Source: Drosophila persimilis (Eukaryota; Arthropoda; Insecta; Diptera; Drosophilidae). From it: a DNA stretch of 64,000 nt. The translations under genes and the position numbers were made by a program. Below, piece after piece: positions 35,925 to 46,547 of this stretch; position 1 is the stretch's first letter, and every line of letters begins with the position of its first letter. The notes beneath the pieces were generated by a model, which saw only the letters and a list, made by a program, of their open reading frames with translations, was not told the DNA's origin and made no database searches. The stretch is from the NCBI RefSeq assembly GCF_003286085.1, contig NW_020825313.1, positions 2,232,001 to 2,296,000 on the forward strand, given 5' to 3'.

Positions 35925-36296
35925 ATGGAATATTTTTTGAATTTTGTGATTATTTTACTGCTATTATTTATTGAATCTTCGAATCGTTTTACTGGGTCTG
36001 TTCTTAAGTCAGTTGGCGTCGATTCTAAAATTGCGCTTAGAGCAGTTCAGATGAGAAGTGACTCTAGAGCTCCTACTGAATGTTCGATATCTCCATCATT
36101 ATCCAGTGCTGGGTTGAGCTCGGATGTGTAAGTTTACGTATTTTGTATAACTTTTTTTCATAACGAATCAAACCAAATTTTTCTGATCGATTTGGAGCTG
36201 GATAGAAGGCCATGGTGCAGCCGTTTGACCAAACCTACTATACCTGTATTCAACAATTCGTACCGAAAACATTACAAAATACGATTTTACCGTTAG
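35925..36296 (+). CDS. Candidate small two-exon gene with hydrophobic leader
   Basis: ATG at 35925 opens a 67-codon exon whose first 20 residues (MEYFLNFVIILLLLFIESSN) look like a signal peptide or membrane anchor, followed by a Ser-rich segment (SDSRAPTECSISPSLSSAG). The frame reaches a near-perfect donor (GTAAGT at 36128-36133). An acceptor candidate (GGATAG, exon from 36206) keeps phase and adds 30 residues to a TAG at 36294-36296, about 98 residues in all. Alternatively the second exon uses the frame that is open from 36206 to 36400. I recognise no family. It lies on the same strand as the LRP gene and 285 bases past its stop, so it could also be a stray exon of another gene. Hypothetical. 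Confidence 0.3.
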
Positions 36297-36637
36297 GATT
36301 ACGTATAACAAATAAAAGTGTCAGCCACATTAAAAGGGCAAAGCAGCGCGTATTTTTGTATTTAAATAAGGGTGTTGCCGACCACTGCTATATAATATAG
36401 TTTCCATCGGGAATAAAAACGAAAAACAGCTATATGAGAAACAAAAACCAAAAACACTTTTAGTTTCTGAGGGTTATCCAACGAATAAATTAGAAAATAT
36501 AGTTTCACAAGTACATAACAAAGCCAACTACTACTATTTTATACCTTATAAATATATACGGTCGTAAAACTAGACTTTGTGACAAACATTCACCGAAACG
36601 GAATGGACCGAGCTGAAAGGTTTTAAAAACTTGTTAT
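36297..36637. other. No recognisable content
   Basis: AT-rich flank between the candidate small gene and a DINE-1. If the alternative frame is used, the second exon would extend to 36400. Confidence 0.4.
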
Positions 36638-37812
36638 TTTTATACCCGATACTCAAAATGAGTATTGGGGTATATTAGATTTGTGGTAAAAGTGGATGTG
36701 TGTAACGTCCAGAAGGAATCGTTTCCGACCCCATAAAGTATATATATTCTTGATCAGCATCAATAGCCGAGTCGATTGAGCCATGTCTGTCTGTCCGTCT
36801 GTCCGTCCGTCCGTCTGTCCGTCTGTCCGTCCCCTTCAGCGCCTAATGCTCAAAGACTATAAGAGCTAGAGCAACGATGTTTTGGATCCAGACTTCTGTG
36901 ATATGTCACTGCTACAAAAATATTTTAAGAATTTGCCCCGCCCACTTCCGCCCCCACAAAAGGCGAAAATCTGTGGCATCCACAATTTTAAAGATACGAG
37001 AAAACCAAAAACGCAGAATCGTAGAGAATGACCATCTCTTTTAGAATGCGGAATCTGAATAGGATCGTATTATTATTATAGCCAGCATCAAGAAAACAAT
37101 TTCATTTTTTCTCGCCCTGTCTCTCTCTAACACACACGTAGCATAGGCGGCTTTGCTGAGAGTAAAACATTAGCGCCTAGATCTCAAAGACTATAAAAGC
37201 TAGAGCAACCAAATTTGGTATCCACACTCCTAATATATCGGACCGAGACGAGTTTGTTTCAAAATTTCGCCACACCCCCTTCCGCCCCCGCAAAGGATGC
37301 AAATCTGGGGATATTCACAAATCTCAGAGACTATTAAGGCTAGAGTAACCAAATTTAGTATCCGCTCTCCTGCTAGATCTCACTATAAAACGTATATCTC
37401 AAAATTTCGCCCCACCCCCTTCCGCCCCCGCAAAGGACGAAAATCTGGGGCATCCAAAAATCTCAGAGACTATTAAGGCTAGAGCAACCAAATTTGGTAT
37501 CCACACTCCTATTAGATCTCACTATAAAACGTATATCTCAAAATTTCGCCCCACCCCCTTCCGCCCCCACAAAGGACGAAAATCTGTTGCATCCACAATA
37601 TTGCAGATTCGAGAAAACCAAAAGGAACAAATCTATTTGCAGTGGCTACGCAGCGCCTGACGTCACGCTCAGACTGGTTTTCTGGCTCACTCGCACGCAT
37701 TTTTTGTGGTGTCGTTTAATATTAGCGGCGTCTGCCGGAGGAGAGCCATACTGACTAAGTATCGAGTATAAATGTAGAGTTGTGGTCTCCGCAGCAACTT
37801 CCCCCTCGTTTC
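36638..37812 (+). mobile_element. DINE-1/INE-1-like Helitron, near full length
   Basis: Starts TTTTATACCCGATACTCAAA, with a long CTGTCTGTCCGTCTGTCCGT tract at 36783-36835. Three tandem internal units each contain CAACCAAATTT and CCCCTTCCGCCCCC (near 37200, 37340 and 37490). Ends ...CAACTTCCCCCTCGTTTC. This is the copy with the most internal repeat units in the window. Confidence 0.85.
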
Positions 37813-38395
37813 TTTTGCAATTAAGGTACGTTTCGATGTATAAAGAGCCGTTTATTTTTCATTTCGTCAACGAAAATGTTTTCGTTTTGAAAACGAATAA
37901 ATCTTTCGGAATGTGAAAACGGGAGTCCCAATTTATGTGTATTCAAAAGTAAATCGGAAAACTTTTGTGAATGTGAAAAACGGAGCCTGGCTGAATATGA
38001 AATTATATGTATAAAAGTTCTTTTCTAAAGAAAAGAAACCCACCTTTAAAACCCCTCTCCTTCATCATCTGCATCGCTTTGCGTAAAATGCTTTCCGGGG
38101 GTTCATTTCCAGGCGGAATGCATTCTGGGGTTCAGTTTTGTTTTATTTAGTTTACAAATTATAAACTCCAGAAGTGTAAGTGGTATTTTACCTAGCAAAG
38201 CTTAGGACCTTGTAGGTCCTAAGGGCCTTCTCCCCTTGCACCGCATCGACATTATATATTAAATGCAAATTGCTTAAAATACCAGCTAGCTGTAGTATTG
38301 ATTGCAGCTATCTCTAAATGAAACCATTTAATTATAATATACGTACCTGTTTATTAATAAATTATTTCTAGGTTTCTCCCTTTATATTTGATTTT
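37813..38395. other. No recognisable content
   Basis: Unassigned. The stretch 37850-38000 has several near-repeats of GAAAAC/GTTTTC strings (for example AACGAAAATGTTTTCGTTTT at about 37867) that could form a hairpin. No gene. Confidence 0.4.
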
Positions 38396-39412
38396 AAACA
38401 ACGTTGTACTAACTTAGGAACTAACTTGCTAAGGAACTAAAAATGCATCCAAAATATAAATACCATTACCATTAGTATTAGTAATTTACTAAGAAGTGAA
38501 TTAGTGGTGCATATAATCTGATAGAGGGCATAAGACCCTAAACGGTTCATGCAGGGAATAATTCGATCTACAAACGGAAAGTTCAAGGTAAATAGTCTCT
38601 AGTGTATCTAAAAGGAATCGTAAAATCAACAAGTCTGGGCTATCTATGTTACAAGGGTAAGATGACAATCTCACGCTTGCATTGCAGCTAAGGCCCCGCA
38701 GAGCAGAAAGTAAAAAGTTTTTCTGGAATGATTCAATACGGTCCTGGTGTACTTTTTACTGAGGGCACCATACACAGGAGCCGTATTCTAAAATCGGACG
38801 AACAAGCGAGGTATAGAGTGTCTTTGTTTTATATAGGGGTCATCAAATTTGTTGACCACCTTTTTATTAACCCAATCACGCCCATGCCCTTATTTACAAT
38901 GGAAGAAATCTGTTCGGAAAACTTTAACTTGGGGTCTAACACAACACCAAGATCATCCACCAGGGTAATTCTCTCAAGAAAACCACCAAATAGGGTATAG
39001 GGAGCCAACAAGGGGCTAGTATGGTGAAATGTCATAACTTTGTATTTCGAGGCATTAAGGTGTAAAAAGTTTGCACAACACCATGACTGAAAATTATTGA
39101 GATCGGATTGCAAGCGAGAATGAAATAAAAGGTCATTATACTGGACACAGAGCTTAACATTATCCGCATACATAAGTACTCGAGAGTATGTTAGTACTGA
39201 TGGCAAGTCATTAATAAAGAGTGTGAAGAGTGAGGGGCTTAGATTGCTGCCCTGAGGTACCCGAGAAGTAACCCTGACTGATGAAGAGAGGAGGTTTGTG
39301 AAGAGGACTCTTTGAGACCTGGATCACAGGTAGCTAGAAATCCATCTCAGGAGGTTAGGCGGAAACCATAAATTGTCTAGTTTTTGTGCTTGTAGGGAGT
39401 GGTTTACAGTTA
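38396..39412 (-). mobile_element. CR1-clade LINE 3' fragment
   Basis: The minus strand matches the RT C-terminus and 3' UTR of the 25.4-29.0 kb element. 39206-38829 encodes LTYSRVLMYADNVKLC (Y-A-D-D changed to Y-A-D-N), then WCCANFLHLNASKYKVMTFH and LERITLVDDLGVVLDPKLKF. RT upstream of about 39410 is cut off. Confidence 0.8.
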
Positions 39413-39417
39413 TAAAT

Positions 39418-39760
39418 TTATAAATTTATGGTCTGAATTGTGAAATTTTCACAATTTAAACTTAGTAAATTGGCTATATTATTAACTATAACACAAAAAT
39501 CCATATATGTACAATAAACGTTATTCTTTGGACTCTCTGATTGCCTCCCTAAATTGCAGCAGCTTTGTTTGGAAGTGGATCTGGTTTTGGCTGCTCGCAA
39601 TTTGCTTGAGTACCTCTCGCTTCGTTTCCTCAGGCTCATTTTGTAATTTCTGCTGCTCCTTCTGGACTTCAAGAATTTTCCGAACAATCTCCTCCAGACA
39701 TTCCAGTTTCATCCGCTTTGATGCGGCGCCTTTGTGTTCCAGTCCCACCTGACCGATAGT
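39418..39760 (-). pseudogene. Coiled-coil ORF, possibly gag-like
   Basis: A 75-codon frame on the minus strand (39748-39521) is rich in Glu, Lys and Gln and should form a coiled coil (EEIVRKILEVQKEQQKLQNE, TKREVLKQIASSQNQ). It lies upstream, in minus orientation, of the CR1 fragment and downstream of the gypsy integrase end at 40.7-41.4 kb. It may be a small retroelement protein. No recognisable family. Confidence 0.3.
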
Positions 39761-39829
39761 TGATCCAGGGCTGAGGGCGTCGCGCCATCTATCGGAATTC
39801 CAGGGAGGCTTGATGGTGTATGGTGATAT

Positions 39830-40290
39830 CGAGGGAAGCTGGGATCCGTTACTGGGGATGTACAGACGAATCTCGCCGAGAACATTTAGGTAATCGCCAG
39901 ACCTTGTTTTCGGGGTCCTACCACGCGTTCAAAATACCACGGAGGTCTTTGCTATGCGAAGATACCGACAGGTATCGCCGAGAGTGCCTAGGCTATCGCC
40001 GGATAGCGGCCTCGGGATCCTGCTGGGCTACAAACTACTGGAGGGAATTATGCAGGGGCGCCAACAGGTGTCACAGAGAGCGCCTAGGCAATCGCCGGAC
40101 TGCGGCCTCGGGATCCTACGGGGCTACAAACTACTGGAGGGAGTCATGCGGGAGCGTCAACAGGTATCACCAAGAGCGCCTAGGCAATCACCGGGTAGCT
40201 GCCTTGGGATCCTGTTGTGTTACGATCTACTGGAGGGAATCATGCAGGGTACCGACGGGCAACTGTAATGAATTCGGATCACCACGTGGG
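39830..40290. repeat. Tandem repeat of about 96 bp, roughly four units
   Basis: Units recur at 96-base spacing (the CTACAAACTACTGGAGGGA segment starts at 40028, 40124 and, diverged, about 40220), preceded by a more diverged unit near 39890. Each carries CCTAGGCAATCGCCGGA and CGGGATCCT. As 96 is a multiple of three, plus-strand frames stay open across it (ERLGNRRTAASGSYGATNYW and variants). Coding is not supported by anything beyond openness. Confidence 0.8.
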
Positions 40291-40390
40291 TGGGACAAAA
40301 GGGAGACTCCGGCAAGAGGCATAAGGATGGAGAGGGAAGGCAGGACCCCGGACATCCAGTTTCCCCAGTTAATAGCTGCGGACTGTTGGT

Positions 40391-40449
40391 GAAGAAAAAA
40401 AGGATATAATGAAAACATAGCCTGGTTTTCATTATATCCTTTTTTCTTC
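40391..40449. repeat. Inverted repeat, 25-base arms
   Basis: GAAGAAAAAAAGGATATAAT continues to GAAAAC (to 40416). After an 8-base loop (ATAGCCTG) it is followed by the reverse complement GTTTTCATTATATCC to TTCTTC (40425-40449), with a single A/T-run length difference. It would form a strong hairpin. It may mark the joined ends of an element. Confidence 0.8.
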
Positions 40450-40701
40450 TCTTTATTCTTCTACTTCCCTGCCTATCGTACCGCTCAGCAGCCCGTATGC
40501 ACGACTAGAGACTCGCTTACCCCCTGAATTCCCAAGCTTATAGTTGCCGGCAGCTTCTTCTCCTCCGTAGGCACGGCGTCGGTGCAGGATACTTTTCTTT
40601 TGTTCCACTAATTGTGATTTTACCGTTCCACTCGCGATTTTTCTGCAGCCAAACGGCCTTGATTTTCTTTTCACCGCGAACGCGTCCACTCCTCTCGGAA
40701 C

Positions 40702-41530
40702 TCACTGATCAACTCTTTTATTCTTGATTCTCTGCACCTTTTCCGGCGCAAAACCGGCGTTCTGCTGGCTCTGTTCTTGCTGCAGGAGAGACCTGGCGCC
40801 CTTGTTTTTACTCTCTTTCGGCGTCTCTTGCTGCGCCGGTGACTTTCGCCGCTTCTTTCGTTTTCCTTGGTGAGCCTGTAGTCGAACTACATTGGGAGAC
40901 AAGGATTTGGTTACCTTGTACGGCCCGTCATACTGAGGGGCCAGCTTTGCCGCGAAGCCGTCAGTGACTTTGGACAGCTGATGCTGCCGAAGGAGGACCA
41001 GTGCTCCTAGTTCGGGTCCCAACACGCGCCTTCGGAGGTCGTATGTTCTCTTCTGTTCTCGGTATGCACGTTGGGTGTTCTCCTGTACCTTTTTTAATAC
41101 TTCCTGTAGTCGTGTCGCCTTCTCGCTGGCCAATTCTTGCTTCAAGAACTCGGCCGCCCACGGCGAGAGGGGTGTTTCGATGATGGGGGGCGAGAATTCT
41201 TCTTGCAGGGTACATGTTATGATGGCGAGGTTCACGGTGATAGGGTTAGTCGAGTCTGGCCTTCGAAAAGGGTTGCGTGGTCGACCGGCAGCGGCATCGG
41301 ATAATGGGCCGAGCTGATAATCCGTTGGGGGGTTAGATGCGAGGTGGTCTACCTTGACCCGTCCATGTCCTTTTGGCACGTCGTCTTCCAGGCGTAGCGG
41401 GTCGTGGCGTAGAGCGATGCTGGTTCCCCGCGGGGTCGTTCGCGCTGGCTTAGCCGCATGGCTGGGTAGGTCTGATTTGACTTGCGTCGATTCTGTGATA
41501 CTTTTAGCGCCGCTGGGTCCGTAGCCACGT
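40702..41530 (-). mobile_element. Ty3/gypsy integrase C-terminal region
   Basis: A 225-codon minus-strand frame (41379-40702) holds the C-terminal integrase segment: RAYREQKRTYDLRRRVLGPE, LGALVLLRQHQLSKVTDGFA, then AKLAPQYDGPYKVTKSLSPN, a chromodomain-region/GPY-type end module (G-P-Y). A basic tail follows (KRKKRRKSPAQQ). The same frame reads upstream to about 41530 without its own start, so the catalytic core is missing. In living elements this module helps bind DNA or chromatin. No LTRs identified. Confidence 0.7.
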
Positions 41531-41637
41531 ATCGAAAAAGGCGTCTGGAACTAATAACAAATCGCCTTTTTGTGGCTTATTAAAGATAGGATCAGCTAAT
41601 GGATAGTACTCAGTACCATCCATTAATGAATCAGTTA

Positions 41638-41965
41638 TGTTTGTAGTAGGGCGGATCGAAGATCAATTCTCCAACATCAAAATCGTTGATCCAGTGAACC
41701 TCTTAGAAGCCTCTTAGCAGCCGTCGCGAGAAATAAAAAAACTGCTGTATTTCGTGGTATGTAGGTGTGTATTTGGGTCTGTGGTCGCAGTGTGGATCGG
41801 CCGTTTGAATCGGGGGTGGAAACGTCACTAAGCCTTATGATCTATGCTCTAGGATCGTGGATCGTAAATCTCCCGAGCGCCATTACGAGCGCGCGAGAGC
41901 GAGTTGGGAACGGAGCGCACGGAGTTGGCACAGGGCTTGGCAATTATTTGCTGCTGGCCTGAACA
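41638..41965 (-). repeat. BEL/Pao LTR (3' LTR, minus orientation)
   Basis: Minus-strand start TGTTCAGGCCAGCAGCAAAT, end CTACAAACA. Homologous to LTRs at 51176-51492 and 53691-54007. It abuts a G-rich polypurine tract at 41966-41986 (plus strand CCCCCCCCCCTCCCTTGC), as expected just upstream of a 3' LTR in minus orientation. Confidence 0.75.
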
Positions 41966-43760
41966 TCCCCCCCCCCCTCCCTTGCAGGATTGCAAAGTAT
42001 AATTGGGTGGCCTATGGCTGGGTGCACGCCCTGGACCCGATTCATCCAAAAACAGTGCTCTGGACTTGACAAGGACGTCGGCTCAGTACCGCTCCACTGT
42101 CGAATCGGTGTGCGGATGCGCAAAACTGGGCTTGAGGAGTCTATGGGCGGCGCCGTGGTTCCTACGACGGGGCGGCTCACGGGGAGACGAGTGTGTCGTT
42201 CGGCGTGGGCCGATGTAGATGGTGACGGTGCCGTCGCGACGAGGGCGGCTTACGTGGAGTAGCGTGTGGTGGTTCTTGCCACACACCCTGCACAGCCCGC
42301 CACTGCGATTGGAAATTACCGCCCGATTACATTGTCTTGTGAGGCTGTGTTGACCTAAGGGTGGATTCAGATTCAAGTTCAGACTTGAATTCGGAACGGA
42401 GCGCTGAGCTTTCATACAGTGAATATTTTGCTTTCGTAAAATGACCCCGAGTCTTCTACCAGTTTGATAGGTCATCTTGAAATTTGACTCGAAAACGATG
42501 AGATTTGATTCATCACTTGTGGCACTGGACCTGTGAGTACCCAGCCAAAAATAGTTTCCTGCCCGAGGAGAGAGCCAAAGATGTTGGTCAGTGAGCCACT
42601 TAACTGTATGGACGGATGGATATCCGCTCCAATCAGAACATCTATTTGTGAACTGTCATAGAACGTCGGATCCATGAGATCGCATGAGAGGTTCGGCAGG
42701 TCTTTCAATAACCTTGGCGAGATCGGATGGCATGGAATATTCGCGGCCACTTCCGGAATAACTAGGCTGTGTCATTTAGTTGTAAACCCGGCTTAATCGG
42801 AGAGCGAATGGAAAAACTACAGAGCTTCTGTGACTGAGCGGATACGGCATTATTTAGGACGGAGACCTGTGCCTGTATACGTTGGAATGGTATTTGATCA
42901 TATCAACAAGACTTTCCGTAATGAACGTCGCCTCGGAGCCAGAGTCGATCAGAGAGCGGGCGTGGAAATTTTTCCCCAGGTGGCAAATATTAACGATGGC
43001 CGTGCCTAGAAGGACAGTCCTCGTGCCGGAGGCGAAATACGCCTGAACGGTTGGCTGGGCTTCGGACGAACTTGTATTTTGCACGCTTGGTTCTCGTAGC
43101 TTGGGCCACGCTGAGGAATTTTATGCCGTTGTGGAAATCGCTTCGCTGGAGTTTGCTGGATTGCTACGGTGTAGAAGCGTGTGGTGCCGGTCTCCATAAG
43201 TGATACAATTCTGGGCGCTGTGGCATGCTCGTATCTGGTGGCCCCTTGCAAAACAGTTCAAACAAAGCTGCTTTTTCTTAATGTAGTCGGAGCGAGCGTC
43301 AGCGGATATTTGAAGGAAGAGAGGCCCAAAAACAGATTGGATGATACTCTTTGAAGACCGCGTAGCAGTCATCGTACATCCCTTGGACGTCAGCTACCAC
43401 CTCTGGATCTGCTTCCGCTATCGTCCCCACACAGGCTCGAACTCCGCGTCCAGTTTCACCCACAGACTTCGGAGTTGATCTCGATGGAGCGTTGAGCTTC
43501 TGGTCGAAGCGTGTCAGTCTGCTTGCAGCCAAGGCAAACTTAGACCGTGCGGAACTGTCGGCCGATTGGGCCATAGTGCTAGGAACCGTGCGAGCGACTA
43601 TCGAGGGGAGCAAAAAGGCCTCGAAGGCAGGTGGTCTGACAGCTCTGGACGTGGTCGGGCCTCGCTTAACTGGGGCCGAACGGGAAGATGTGGGCGTAGT
43701 GACTGAGCCGTTGGAGCTGTGTGGATGGTCAAACTCAGCGAACTCACCCGCTTAAATTCC
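41966..43760 (-). mobile_element. BEL/Pao internal region, heavily deleted
   Basis: From the 5' side on the minus strand: gag remnant (43613-43299); zinc knuckles LCLNCFARGHQIRACHSAQ and CITYGDRHHTLLH (43372-43121); aspartic protease motif ARSLIDSGSEATFI (about 42960); and the post-protease region QIDVLIGADIHPSIQLS with FGWVLTGPV (42750-42472). A second zinc knuckle piece (GGLCRVCGKNHHTLLH at 42300-42260) comes from another BEL copy. 42080-41966 is the end of pol (NPAREGGGDVQAS) plus polypurine tract. RT, RNase H and integrase are gone. Confidence 0.75.
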
Positions 43761-44081
43761 TTGCGAGATTTCTTTTCACCAGTGGGCGTGGCTGGCTAAA
43801 GGCTTTTCGATAACGCGTACCAGAGTCGCAAAGCAGGTGAGCGGAAATGGAAAAGTGGAAGTTCTGAACGACGAACCGTGGATATGTGGTCTTGGTGGAA
43901 TTTATTGCGAGTACTTTTATTATAGAAATCGTACACCGTGGCCGGAATATATAGATATAAATACGACGATTAACAAAAAAATGTCCAACCAAGAACAAAA
44001 ATTGAGTATGAACAATAATATTGAGTCACAGGTACCAATCGTTGAAAAACAATATACACTCGAAATGCAGGGTAGCGCTTC
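43761..44081. other. Unassigned sequence left of the BEL element
   Basis: A plus-strand frame (43837-44280) runs into the LTR, so it is not a gene by itself. The portion 43840-44080 has no recognisable domain. Confidence 0.35.
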
Positions 44082-44541
44082 TGTCGGGTCAAGCAGCTTA
44101 AATATTTTAAATTATTGCCAGTGGTGCGGCCCAAAGGAAATGCATTTTGGTGTTGTCGTTTCCAATGCCCCCTCTGCAAAGATCATTTGCTACCGCATAT
44201 GCGCAGGCAGCGGAATTCTTTCGTCTCCTTATGTCGCAATCTCTCGGACTCGGCTTAACAGCGTCCCCGAGCAGCTCTAACGCTCCCGGGCTATCATACT
44301 CTCTCGCTCGCGTCTAAGCTAGCTGCATAGGGCCCGGCCATTTGTCCCGTCAGTCCTTGCATTTTCAGTCCTGAGCTAATCGTCGCAGCTATTAGATTAA
44401 CATCCTCGCATCAATCGTTCGCCCAATCATCCCCATATGTACATACGCGATAAGTTGGTTTACATATGCAAATAAATTGTGAATTATAAACAGCCTCTCG
44501 ACTTTCATTAACTTCAAATTGCAACAGTTATAAAAAACGCT
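44082..44541 (+). repeat. 5' LTR of the BEL/Pao element
   Basis: Starts TGTCGGGTCAAGCAGC. Matches 50153-50611 over about 460 bases with roughly seven visible differences, so the two LTRs are still about 98% alike by eye. The exact 3' end is uncertain by about 10-15 bases because the two copies stop matching after AAAAACGCT. Confidence 0.85.
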
Positions 44542-44553
44542 TAAAAGCTTAAC

Positions 44554-44576
44554 CTTTGGTGACCCCGACGTGATTG
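44554..44576 (+). promoter_or_regulatory. Primer-binding site of the BEL/Pao element
   Basis: TTTGGTGACCCCGACGTGAT directly follows the 5' LTR region, the position and TGG-start expected of a tRNA primer-binding site. It differs from the TTGGTCCTTC(C/G)AGCCGG site of the other BEL families in this window. Confidence 0.6.
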
Positions 44577-44921
44577 TGCAATAAATAATCCATCAGTGCA
44601 ATAACAAACTAATATAGCATTCAAAGATCTAAACTAATTGCCATCTCAACCAGTGTCATCGACCACATAAGTTATCCACACATATATACACCGGCCTCCC
44701 CTGCATATTCGGTAGTGCACGTACATAGCTGTTGGCTTGCGCTTCTCTTTTCGGTCATCTTCCCGCAAGAAACGTTTCTTGCACCGGTCGCCTTTGTATA
44801 TACAGTTCGTACATAGCTGTTCGCTTGCTGGGCTCGGTTCTTGTCGTCTTTTGCTCGTGTTACTCTTTGCGATCATCTTCCCGCTAGAGACGTTGGTCAT
44901 TCTGCTAACGCTGCCGCTACC

Positions 44922-46547
44922 ATGGAAATTAATGCTGCTAACGAAATTCCAATGACCAGTGAGCAAAACAGGGTGTCTTTTTTGAAGCTTAAGTCAACGG
45001 AATTATGCGAGAAAATGAAAAGGTTAGCTACCGCATGGCAGAATGAGTCGTTGGACTGTGACTACTACATGCTCGTGGTAAAGCAAGAGCAAGTGGAGAA
45101 GTTGATTGGCAAATTTGAGACGTTTCACGGCGAGCTTGAGGAATTGGATCGAAGCGAAATTCACAGTGGTTTGTGTGACATTTTTGAGTCACTTGCAAGC
45201 TAAGAGTAGCGGCCGCATGCCGTTTCATTCTACCTTGGCTGGAGGAAACACTACGGTTGATTTTGCCGGCTCGCAATTTATACCTCACCGTAGACGAGTA
45301 CCATCCCTGTACCATTGCCGACGTTTAGCGGCGGGTATGCGAACTGGACGGACTTTTATTCAATGTTTGCCACCATAATCGACAGCCATCCGGACTTAAC
45401 AAACATAGAAAAGCTCCATCATTTGCGTTCCTGTCTGCGGGATTCGGCATTGGAGACTGTTCGGTCGCTGGAAATCTCAGATGACAATTATGCTGTGGCA
45501 TTAGATTTGTTGGAAAACAGATTCAATAATCGGCGATTGGTTTTTCAGGCACACATCAATGAGATCTTGGCACTTCAGGCTGTGGAACCTGGGTCAGTGG
45601 TCATGCTTCGGGAGCTTTCAGACAAGTTCAATTCACATATGCGCGCGGTCCAGGGTTTGGGCACCACTGAGCAGATCTCAGGATGCATCATCGTGCAGGA
45701 GCTTCTCCGAAAACTGGATCCAGCGAGCCAAGAGAAGTGGGAGGAACGATTCAACGACCCCGCATTCGCCAACTTAATTCCGTCGTGGGAATTTACGGCC
45801 TCGTTCTTGGAGCAGCGATGCAGATCATTGGAGACGATGGACTTTTCTATGGCAAGCTATGCGTTGAGCATAAGTAGAAAGCATAATAATTTTAGGTCCA
45901 CATTGGTTACAACGAACCAAACCGTAACACGCTGCGCGCTGTGCAACGATGGTGCTCGCGAGGTCCAGCACTGTCAGAAGTTTAAGGCGCTGTCCCCCAC
46001 AAATCGCCATAAAGAAGCCAAGCGGCTTTCGTTGTGTATAAATTGTCTCAGAACAGGGCATCGATTACTTCAGTGCACCTCGAGCAACTGTCGTACCTGC
46101 GGGGGTAGACACCATACCCTCCTTCATTTTGGTAGCCCTGAAGATACCGCAGTCCAAGGGAAATCAGCGCCGTGTACTCCATCTCAGTCTGCGCTGTCTG
46201 AGTCTACGCCGTCTGAGCATACCACTGAGCCCTCTACTTCAGCGGCTACCTCGTCTGCCCTTATTGCCCAAGATCTCAGGAATGGTGTTGTTCTACTTGC
46301 CACGGCCACGGTCTTAGTCAAAAATCGTTCCGGAGTTTTAGTTCCCTGCCGAGCGTTGCTGGATTCCGGCTCCCAGTTGCATCTAATACCTTCTCGTTTC
46401 GCGAATCAGCTTCAGCTTCGAAAAATGAAATCATCGACTGCAGTCTCGGGAATAGGCGACTCTAGCTTCGTCACGGATGGATTTTCGGTCAACGTTAGCC
46501 TCACTCTCGCTCATTGGATTACTCAACTCTCATCACTGCCATTTTAG
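44922..46547 (+). pseudogene. BEL/Pao gag and protease region
   Basis: Start chosen at 44922, where ATG has a good context (TACCATGGA). A first 94-codon piece ends at 45203. A frameshift in 45203-45315 leads into the 410-codon frame 45315-46547: DUF1759-type gag domain (PTFSGGYANWTDFYSMFATI), zinc knuckles CINCLRTGHRLLQC and CRTCGGRHHTLLH (about residues 230-275), then the aspartic protease motif RALLDSGSQLHLI (about residue 345). The frame stops at 46545 and pol resumes in another frame from about 46515. Gag would assemble the intracellular particle; the protease would cut the polyprotein. Confidence 0.85.

Noticed and set aside
36783-36835. CTGTCCGTC tract as a microsatellite or CRISPR-like array
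   Set aside because: It is the standard internal tract of DINE-1 elements and recurs at the same place in the other copies.
39820-40392. 190-codon plus-strand frame as a protein gene
   Set aside because: It is simply the translation of the 96-bp tandem repeat; the composition is Arg/Gly/Trp/Cys-rich and both strands are open.
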